DNA from: Luzula sylvatica | Taxonomy: Eukaryota; Streptophyta; Magnoliopsida; Poales; Juncaceae | Length of the DNA: 64,000 nucleotides | NCBI GenBank assembly: GCA_946800325.1 | Contig: OX326958.1 | Span: forward strand, 15,528,992 to 15,592,991 | Direction: 5' to 3' | In this document: piece after piece, positions 56,461 through 64,000 of the stretch | How positions within the stretch are numbered: position 1 is the first letter of the stretch | Layout of the letters: each line of letters begins with the position of its first letter | Made by a program: the position numbers and the translations under genes | Notes under the pieces: generated by a model | What the model saw: the letters and a program-made list of their open reading frames with translations, nothing else | Database searches by the model: none | What the model was told of the DNA's origin: nothing

Positions 56461-57133
56461 GGACAGCAAATTAATCGTTAATTATATTTTGGGTGCTCCG
56501 CATTAATTGTTAATTGATATTTGATTTTCCATATTTTTGGTGCTAATAAACCGCTAATTAATTATTTGTAAATATGAACTTTCAATATTAATTGAGTTAG
56601 TAATTACTTAGCATTAATTTAGAAACAAATAAAGGTATTGAGTATTATTGTTAAGTGCATATATCTAATGAGTCTTATTTGTGATAATTAAATATTAGAT
56701 TAGTGCTAATTAAACAATATATTATTGTTATTTGTGTTAATATATTAGTGCCATAATTAATTTAAAAAAAATATTGGTATACGATTAATTAAGTTTTCAA
56801 AAAAAAAATTTCATCAATAAACAAGTTATTACACTATAATTATGTCGTTAATTAATTCAATTGTGTAATTCTTATTAATTATTATTTTTAAATGTTAATT
56901 GAAATGTATTGATTATTTTATTAATTATATTTGAGTTAACTGTTAAATGAAAGTTGTATTAATTCGTTTGGAAAAGTGGGGGATAAATTGAGGGGACCAA
57001 TTAACATGCTTATGTAAGCATGATTCAATCAGGGAGAGTGGGGGGAATTTCGGGGTAATAGTAAAATTTTCCAATAATCAAGGGTTACTTTTTTCATACA
57101 TTAATAGTAAGGTTTTAAAATTCAGTAACATAA
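56461..57133. other. AT-rich intergenic DNA
   Basis: No gene is seen. The sequence is rich in TTAATTA words. GTTAATTATATT and GTTAATTGATAT recur near 56473 and 56510. Confidence 0.5.
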
Positions 57134-57838
57134 TTTTTTTTTTTTTTGAAGGAAAGCAAGCGCGATACGCGCTCGATCCGATCATTTTCATTAAAAATAA
57201 AAGTGAAGATACAAACAAATATTTACAAACAAACAACAAAAGGTGTTAATTCCACCGAAAAACCTTATTTTCCTTCTTTCATTTCTACGCTATACTCACT
57301 CGACCTATATCGCTAGAGGATGCTCCATTGCCTAATTAGATCCTCAATGGCTTTTGTTACTAAGAGATGCATTCGTCCCTTTCATTGGAAAATTCTATTG
57401 TTTCGTTCCCTCCATATAGTCCAAATCGTTGTTAAACCACTTTGTATCCCAAAGCTTCGCATTTTCTTTCGATCTTGCTCCTCTTGTGGACCATCAAAAC
57501 TCATTGATAGTAGGCATCATCGGATTGGCTCTTGGGTCTATATTTCTCCAAATTTCTCGAGTGAAGGGGCAAGTTAAAAAGATATGGTTCACCGACTCTA
57601 TTGTACTCGCACAAAGAGCACATGCCGGGTCGTGCGGCCACCCTCGCTTTATAAGATTATCGGCCGTTAAAAGTCGGTTGTTAAGAGCTAGCCAACCGAA
57701 AATGATGATTTTTTGTGGAGCTCTTATTTTGAATAGTTTTTGGGTCCAAAAACATTCGACTCCCGGATGTGATATGATCGCGTATACTTTAGCCGTTTTG
57801 TAGTTGGGGGGATCGGTTTCTGTTGTTATGTTAGTGGG

Positions 57839-60134
57839 CAGGGGCGGAACAAGAGTCCAAAATTAAGGGGGGGGGGGGGCAAGAAGAAGATAATTTGTTT
57901 ACATTCGTCCAAAGTAATAATTTTCTCTGTTGAACAAGAGTCCAAATAATAATTTTGCATTTGTCCAAAATACATAACATTACTAAGTTATTGTTAGGAT
58001 TAAGCGAAAACGACAAAAGAGATTGAGAAAAAATGGAGTAAGAATGGAGCTTAGTTTCCTTTAGTAAAATAGAGCTTAGCTTTCTTGATGGAAGAATGGA
58101 GCTTAACTCCTTTTAGTAAATAGAGCTTTACTCTTTTGAAGAAGAAAAAGAAGAACTTTGCTCCTTTTGAGAAGAAAAGAAGAGCTATGCTCTTTATGCT
58201 CTTTGAATGGCTTTTTATGTCTTTTTGGGAAGTGTAAAATAGGAGAGAGAATGAGAGGTGTAAAATGAAAGCTCTTTACCTTCCACTAGCTCTAGGCTCC
58301 TTTAAATACACAAAACATACATATAAAAATAAATAGACTTGGTTCATAGACCATACTAAATGGACCTAGACCACACTAAGATCATATACCAAGCAATTAT
58401 GTTCACTAATATAACAGTTATAAACAAAATCCAAAAAAGAACACTTGATTGTGCCATCCCCGATATTGGAGAATGAGAACCGATATTAACTTCTACCATA
58501 GTAAGTTTTAAATAACATTACTAAGTTATAAATAAAATCCAAAAAGGAGCACTTGATTTTGTATTCTCAAATTGGAGACCGTTTACCGGGAGCACTTGAT
58601 ATTAACTTCAACCATAGTAATTATTGGAACTTGAGAAATATGTTGTTGAGAATGAGAAGGTACCGAAGATTGCTCGTTCATTAGATTTCCTTCATTATTT
58701 GGCGTGACATAAAAAGGAGCACTTGATGCACTTGTTTGAAAATTGGCACCAATTTTATGGCTCTTATTGAAGAACGAGTCGATCTTTTTTTTTTGACATA
58801 ATCTACCCTAAAAATAAGAACAACATAAGATAAAATTATGAATCTATATTAAAAATGTAAGATTTGAATTGTTTTCGACTAAAAGCTAACATTTGTTGCA
58901 ATTATATTATTCATGCATCGAAAATTTTCAAGTAATTGTTCTAATTTAATCAACTAGGAAGAAAACTCGCGCTTCGTTGCGAATATTTGCAATATATTTT
59001 AATACATATAGTTTGTTTTGTCGATAATAAAAATAAAACATCGTAAAAAAGGACATTATTACGTGTAGATACAAATAAAACAAAAATTGAACATATTACA
59101 TAAAAAGATGAAGTATTTAATGAGGTTGTAAAGAAAACATGACAAATAATTTTTTTTCTATAATAAAAATAGAACATAGACAAAATGACATTACTAAATG
59201 TAGATAACATTAGTACATGTAGACATGTAGATTAAAAAAAAATGTTGCATAAAAAAGGAGATAAAGTAATATAATGAGGTTGGAAAGAAAAAATATGAAA
59301 TTTTGGATGAATGTAAATTAAATATGGGACATATATTTAAAGGAAAAAAAAGTATATAATATAAACAAAACATAACCAAAACGACATTAGTAAATGACCA
59401 AATGTAGATAACATTAATACATGTATGCAAATTAAATATGAACCCTATATTTAAAGGAAAGAAAAAAAGTATGTAACTTTACATTAGTATATGTAAATAA
59501 CATTAGTACATTTAGACACGTAGATAAAAATAAAACAAAAGAAACATGTTACACAAAAAAAAGACGAAGTAATATAATGAGGTTGGAAAGAATTTTTTGA
59601 TATAATATCATCAAACAAATATGAAAATTATTAAATAACATCTTGAAGGGAGATAAATTAGCTTTATTTTTTCTTATTTTTAGGTTTTGCAAATTTAAGA
59701 CAAGTATTATAAAATTAACTACTCACCTTGAGAATCTTAAAAAACTTGAAGATATTACTTGCTTGTCATGTCTCGCTTCTAATTTGTTTCTAGTTTGATG
59801 AAGATTTTGGGTTATTTTGAATATAAACGGTGGGATTTCAAGAGCAAAAGACAGGGACCAGGCGACCACTATCAGCATTGGGGAAAAAGAAACATGTGAA
59901 TTATAAACTAAAATATTGGGATGACAAATATTTCATTGTTTGTTGATTGAAAATTGGGCCTGAGCCCATTTGTATTTGCATTTATTTACAAATTTGTGAT
60001 TCTCCAATGTTTATTATGAAATTACAATTCTTAAATAGGTCAAATGAATTATTCCACAAATATACAATAAAAAAAATTTAGAAATCATTGGAGGAGCCAA
60101 GGCTCCCCTTGGTCCACCCTTAATTCCGCCCCTG
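57839..60134 (-). mobile_element. hAT-type element, 2296 bp, 8-bp TSD
   Basis: Terminal inverted repeats CAGGGGCGGAA and TTCCGCCCCTG are flanked by the perfect 8-bp duplication TTAGTGGG (57831-57838 and 60135-60142), diagnostic of hAT. It sits inside a LINE copy whose coding sequence resumes on both sides. Inside are a poly-G run (57868-57879), short degenerate repeats with GAGCTTAGCT-like words (58050-58200), a transposase N-terminal relic and three diverged ~100-bp repeats (59070-59140, 59205-59295, 59500-59595). Confidence 0.93.
58560..58799 (-). pseudogene. N-terminal relic of a hAT transposase (TTF/MYM-type zinc-finger protein class)
   Basis: From ATG 58799 the minus strand reads MSKKK, then after a run of ten As in the wrong frame KIDSFFNKSHKIGANF and about 50 further residues (SSVPSHSQQHIS). 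The K-x-x-SFF start resembles plant hAT transposases annotated as TTF-type or MYM-type zinc finger proteins. The homopolymer length breaks the frame, and no DDE or dimerisation domain follows. The assignment rests on the N-terminal pattern and the hAT ends. Confidence 0.5.
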
Positions 60135-60411
60135 TTAGTGGGGTTTCGGATGATAAGTGCACCTTTGATAGAGTTGTAAAGTGGAATGAGTTTTTGTAGG
60201 TCCTTAATGAAAAAGGATGATACGCTAGGAGCCACTCTTGTTAAATCTCCGACATTGTTAGTGTTATAAACAGATTATTGACAAATTTACTTTTATTGAC
60301 AAAATACAACGTACGAAAAAAATAGACACGTAGCATGTAATAAACACATTTACGCACACTTTCAGTCAGACTGAAATGTTAGGTAAACCCGCCATGTATA
60401 TCGTTGAGAAT

Positions 60412-61145
60412 TTAATCCGAAAGATCGAATTCATATCTCACTATACAACTTGCCGTCAACATTTTTGCACCACTAGTGTAATTGGTACACGTTGGCATAT
60501 ACTGACCAAGCACATAATTAACACACTTCACACACTCATTATCTGACAAGTCTCTTGAGCACTGCACCATCCCATTTAGGGTTAGGGTTTGGCCATTATT
60601 CGTATCATTTCGCTCTCCACTCGCATATTTCAGAGCAGACTGAATCGCGTCAGCCTCGAGTCCAGACATTAAATCACCGAAATGTGAGCCTGGTTCGGAT
60701 CGACTGAATCTGACATGGCAGCATCTTGTGAGCAAATTGCATCTGAAGTTTCGGCTATTGAAAAGAAGTTTGTATTTGCATAACGAATCATGCATGAATC
60801 ATGGTAAAAAATGGATACGTAGGTTCCGTTTATACAATAGTTTGTTAACAATTGTGATGCATATGTGAGGCAGGATTGACAGTCTGTCAACCTTGAGTTG
60901 AAATAACACATGGCGAGTCCAAATAGTTGGTCGGAACCGGTACCGATTGTATCATTGTAAAAGCCGTTGTTTGATGAAGCTTTTGAGGGGAGAGAGGAAA
61001 GAAATTGGTTTATGTTGGATTGAGAAGGAACACCATTGGTTTGGTTTGGAAGGCAACCCATTTTTATTTGAGATTCAACGGTGGTAATGGTGTGAAGAAT
61101 GAGAAAAGTAGAGAGAAGTATTGAAGAGAGAGAAGGAGAAATCAT
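60412..61145 (-). pseudogene. Two-domain DUF26 (Gnk2-homologous) secreted protein with a frameshift
   Basis: This is the cysteine-rich repeat secretory protein / ginkbilobin-like class, apoplastic and linked in other plants to antifungal or mannose-binding roles. A signal peptide covers about the first 25 residues (SILLSTFLILHTITTV). Domain 1 has CYFNSRLTDCQSC and domain 2 CSRDLSDNECVKC, both C-x8-C-x2-C. The length, about 244 residues without transmembrane or kinase segments, fits the family. A one-base shift near 60675-60700 separates the domains: frame 1 stops at 60669 just after DPNQAHIS, while frame 2 continues FGDLMSGL to the stop at 60412. Either a recent pseudogene or a sequence error. 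Confidence 0.88.
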
Positions 61146-61198
61146 GGTGAGAAATTGTTGGCTTGTGTTGTGTGAGTTTTTAAAGGAGAAATCATGAG

Positions 61199-61207
61199 CT
61201 ATTTATA
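61199..61207 (-). promoter_or_regulatory. TATA box of the DUF26 gene
   Basis: TATAAATAG on the minus strand lies about 54-62 bases upstream of ATG 61145, a normal plant spacing. Confidence 0.7.
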
Positions 61208-61627
61208 TTGAAGTTCCTCCACTTATTCCATGGAGAAGGAATAAAAAAATCTCTGTATTATTCAAGTAAAAAAAAGAAGAAAAACGAAAATCTTTCTGAA
61301 TTATTCAAGTCAAACAAAAAGGAAAACAAAAATATATCTGCATTTTCAATATGACTATTCTTCACGTCAAAAGGACAAAAATCATGTGTGGAACTATTCT
61401 TTCGGGGAAAAATTACAAGATTAAAAACAATTCATAGTGGAATAAATTGGATCTAAGTTCTAAATTATTGAGATTTGAGACCAGGTCACAGTCTCAGCAC
61501 AAATATCCGGACCTATCAAAATTCAAAAGGTCGAAATAAGCCCCCATAATCAATTTGGACCGGCTGCACTATTAAAATTAATGCTTTTATATAATAATAT
61601 TATTAATATTTTGGGGCAGGATAATTA
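61208..61627. other. DUF26 gene upstream region
   Basis: No gene is seen. The repeated string TTATTCAAGT near 61258 and 61302 marks a short duplication. It ends at the Copia-5 LTR. Confidence 0.5.
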
Positions 61628-62187
61628 TGTTAAATAAATAGAAGTGTCTAGAATATGTGTCTAAAATTAAGGAGGATTTATTTTAGATAAATATGTGTCT
61701 ATTTGAATTGAAATATCTAGAATTTAGATAGATATAATGTATGGTTGAAAGGGTGTGTGTAATGGGGATGAATAAGGTTTCTATATAAAGCAATGTATTG
61801 TGTACGAATTTCAAAGAGAGTAATAATAAAGCTTTGTTCCAATTCTCTTCTCCCAATTCTCTGAGTAATGATAGGGCCACAAATACCAACCACAAATATG
61901 ACACAAATATCTAAGTTTGTGTTTGATTTATGATTCTTATATGCATAATTAATATTATGAACTTAGTTATTTGTGACACATTTGTGGTTGGTATTTGTGG
62001 CCCTATCACTACTCCAATTCTCTTCTCTCTACGTGAGAGAAATTAATAAAAAAGAAAAAAAAGGCAAGAGATATTTTGGTCTCTGTGTCTCTCTCCTCCG
62101 TGATACTTCTTGGTTGAATTATTTATTCTCCCAGATATTGATCCCTATTATCTCTCCCACAAATAAAATCAAACCATATTTCCAACA
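61628..62187 (+). repeat. Copia-5 5' LTR containing a MITE
   Basis: The inferred start is TGTTAAATAAATAG and the end TTTCCAACA, directly before the PBS. A TATA box TATATAAAG is at 61782-61790. Without the 152-bp MITE and its duplication the LTR would be about 400 bp. Confidence 0.7.
61863..62014. mobile_element. MULE-like MITE, 152 bp, 9-bp TSD
   Basis: Terminal inverted repeats of nearly 50 bp start GAGTAATGATAGGGCCACAA and end GGCCCTATCACTACTC. The direct repeat CAATTCTCT flanks it exactly (61854-61862 and 62015-62023). It is inserted in the transcribed part of the Copia-5 LTR. The GAGTAAT end is shared with the MITE at 28755. Confidence 0.87.
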
Positions 62188-62190
62188 AAT

Positions 62191-62203
62191 TGGCATCAGA
62201 GCC
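62191..62203 (+). other. Copia-5 primer binding site (variant)
   Basis: TGGCATCAGAGCC follows three bases after the LTR end. It has C where the other elements have T (TGGTATCAGAGC), otherwise matching initiator methionine tRNA. Confidence 0.8.
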
Positions 62204-62263
62204 ACGGTTGTTTGCGAGTGTTTGCGAGAGTAAGTTTGACGAAGTTTGGAGAAGAAAAAATCC

Positions 62264-64000
62264 ATGACAAACCAAGGCGGTGTTTTCGGACTCCCACAAG
62301 TTTCGCAACTTATTTTCGATGACGAAAATTACGATTATTGAAGTATTAAAATGAAGACTCTTTTGATCGCGCAAGATCTATGGGAAATAGTAGAGAAGAA
62401 GGAGTGAACACTGCAAAAGAAGGAGAAACTTCCGATGCGTTGAAAGCAAATAAGAAGAAATATGCAAAAGCCTTATACTTGATACAACAAGTAATTTCGG
62501 ATAAATTATTTTCGCGAATAATTGGCGCTAAAACTTTGAAGGAAGCGTGGACGATTTTGCCACGAGAATTTCAAGGAAACGAAAAAGTGAGGACGGTTAA
62601 ACTCTTGACGCTTAAGAGGGAATTTCAAAACTTGAAGATGAAGGAAAGCGATACGCTCAAAGATTTCTTCTCCAATATTTTGGAAGTGGTAAACCAAATA
62701 AAAGGTTTTGGCGAAAATTTGACCGATAAATCGGTTTGCGAAAAAATACTTATTAGCCTTTCTTCAAAATACAACAACATGGCGTCTACTATCGAAGAAA
62801 CCAAAGACCTAGCGACTCTTAGTGTGCACGACTTGATGGGTTCTTTAGAGAGGCACGAACAACGATTAAATCGGGACACCGAGCAATCTTTGGAGAGTGC
62901 GTTCCAATCAAAAACTTCCGTAACCGAATCATCAAACCAAAATACGGTTAAAGAAGAATCATTTCGTGGTGGTCGAAACGGTAGAGGTCGAGGTCGAGGA
63001 AGATTTGGAAGAGGATGAGGTAGAAGCAATTACCAAAATAACCAAGAGAGATGGTGCGGTGTGTGCAAAAGTTCGACTCATGCCGAAAAATATTGTTGGA
63101 ATAAAGGAAAGCTTCAATGCTACAATTGCAAGAAGTTCGGTCATATGAAAAAGGATTGCCGAGTTAAAACAAATGAATAAGCCAACTATACCGAAGAGAA
63201 AATCGACAACGAAAATATTTTCTACGCGTGTCAAGCGACCTTGGAGAAGAAGAATGATGTATGGTACGTCGATAGCGGGTGTAGCTACCATATGACCGGA
63301 ATCGAACCGGTCTTTAGTGAAATCGACAAGACGGCGACTACTCAAATTACCATGGGAAATGGTGCAGTTGTTCGATCTAAAGGAAAAGGAACGATTGCGA
63401 TTGAGTCAAAAAAATGTCGGATGTTCATTCGAGATGTGATGTTGGTTCCGGAGTTGACGCAAAATTTGTTGAGTGTTGGACAATTGGTAGAGAATGGACA
63501 CACGGTTCATTTCGAAGGCGATTGTTGCAGAATTTTTGAGAAGGCGAAAAACGGAAGTCAAGTAAAAGCGAATATTAAAATGGAGAAATTTTTTTCTCTC
63601 ACTCTAAAAGCATCGAAATTTGTCGCTTTGGCAGCTGGTGCGGAAGATGTGTCGTGGTTGTGGCATAAAAGGCTCGGCCATGTGAATTTTCGGAGTTTGA
63701 AATTCTTGAATAAGAAAAATATGGTCTACGGCTTACCGAATATTGAAGAGAAGGATGATGTGTGTGAGGCGTGTGCTCTCGGTAAAATACATCGAGAATC
63801 GTTTCCGAAAGAAAATGCATGGAGAGCGACAAAACCATTGCAGCAGTACATACCGATGTTTGTGGTCCGATGAAGACACCTTCACAAGGCGGTAACCGAT
63901 ATTTCATTATCTTTATAGACGACTACTCGAGGATGTGTTGGATTTATTTCATTAAACAAAAATCCGATGCATTTTCTATCTTCAAGAAGTTTCAATCAAA
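62264..64000 (+). pseudogene. Copia-5 gag-pol (gag to integrase), broken
   Basis: From ATG 62264 the Gag is interrupted by TGA at 62339 (where YDYW is expected) and a frameshift near 62390. UBN2-type Gag continues (LTLKREFQNLKMKE, 62380-63018), then an Arg/Gly-rich stretch, a stop at 63017 and a zinc knuckle CYNCKKFGHMKKDC (63119-63160). The protease is YVDSGCSYHMTG (63262-63297), pre-integrase WHKRLGHVNFRSL (63660-63698) and integrase start HTDVCGPMK after a frameshift near 63845. It runs off the window at FKKFQ. Confidence 0.9.

Larger units (their letters stand above)
57134..60285 (-). pseudogene. LINE zf-RVT / 3' fragment split by a hAT element
   Basis: The 3' end has a poly-T run (57134-57147) and GGAAAGCAAGCGCGATACG, as in the LINE at 23169. 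The minus strand encodes QKLIPLYNSIKGAL (60220-60180) and, past the hAT insertion, WTQKLFKIRAP, GWLALNNRLLT and a zf-RVT with CALCASTIESVNHIFLTCPF (about 57650-57560). Frameshifts and stops follow. It is 5'-truncated near 60285. No target duplication was found. Confidence 0.85.
61628..64000 (+). mobile_element. Ty1-copia element Copia-5 (right part outside window)
   Basis: A 5' LTR (61628-62187), a PBS variant and a gag-pol start follow in order on the plus strand. The Gag and zinc knuckle differ clearly from Copia-1, 3 and 4 (TNT1-94-like annotation class). The element carries a MITE in its LTR. The 3' half and second LTR are beyond the window. Confidence 0.88.

Overview
The window is nuclear DNA from a flowering plant, most likely a eudicot. 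The evidence is an intron-rich oxidosqualene cyclase gene with canonical GT-AG introns, a cysteine-rich DUF26 secreted-protein gene, and dense plant-type transposons (Ty1-copia, L1-type LINEs, CACTA/EnSpm, hAT and MULE-like MITEs). Only two host genes are visible; almost everything else is mobile DNA, much of it nested.

Layout. 1-5657: minus-strand Ty1-copia element (Copia-1; one LTR plus gag-pol running off the left edge). 5658-10990: AT-rich plus-strand L1-type LINE. 11440-13790: hAT/MITE debris and AT-rich DNA. 13798-20500: complete minus-strand 18-exon triterpene cyclase gene (752 codons) with a LINE fragment in intron 9. 20825-22970: a MITE-like repeat and AT-rich DNA. 22973-28425: a broken partial duplicate (promoter plus exon 1) of that cyclase, split by a 5.1 kb minus-strand LINE that itself holds a probable solo LTR. 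28755-31100: several MITEs and a TA microsatellite. 31377-52430: a transposon stack: a minus-oriented LTR (family B) is interrupted by a solo LTR and by a complete Copia-3 element (33235-52328, 1000-bp LTRs, TSD TTCGT), which is itself interrupted by an 11 kb CACTA element (37333-48311, TSD TAT). 52575-56450: a Ty3-gypsy fragment, a plus-oriented family B LTR and a minus-strand Copia-4 fragment. 57134-60285: a LINE copy split by a 2.3 kb hAT element with 8-bp TSD. 60412-61145: DUF26 gene with one frameshift. 61628-64000: Copia-5 running off the right edge.

Most interesting points. (1) Several Copia elements carry arrays of paired 12-bp near-palindromes in the leader or LTR. Each pair can fold into a hairpin, and in two opposite-strand elements the non-Watson-Crick positions are G.U pairs only in the sense transcript. 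This suggests an RNA-level function. (2) Three divergent Copia families share a long non-coding leader with a GGCYAWAGTC motif three times in the same order. (3) Copia-3 has 99.1% identical LTRs but a decayed coding region. (4) The CACTA element has both its genes open. (5) The cyclase lacks the usual MWCYCR/MWCHCR motif yet keeps DCTAE and an intact exon chain.

No tRNA, rRNA, CRISPR or bacterial features were seen. All calls come from reading the sequence and from family knowledge; no database search was run.
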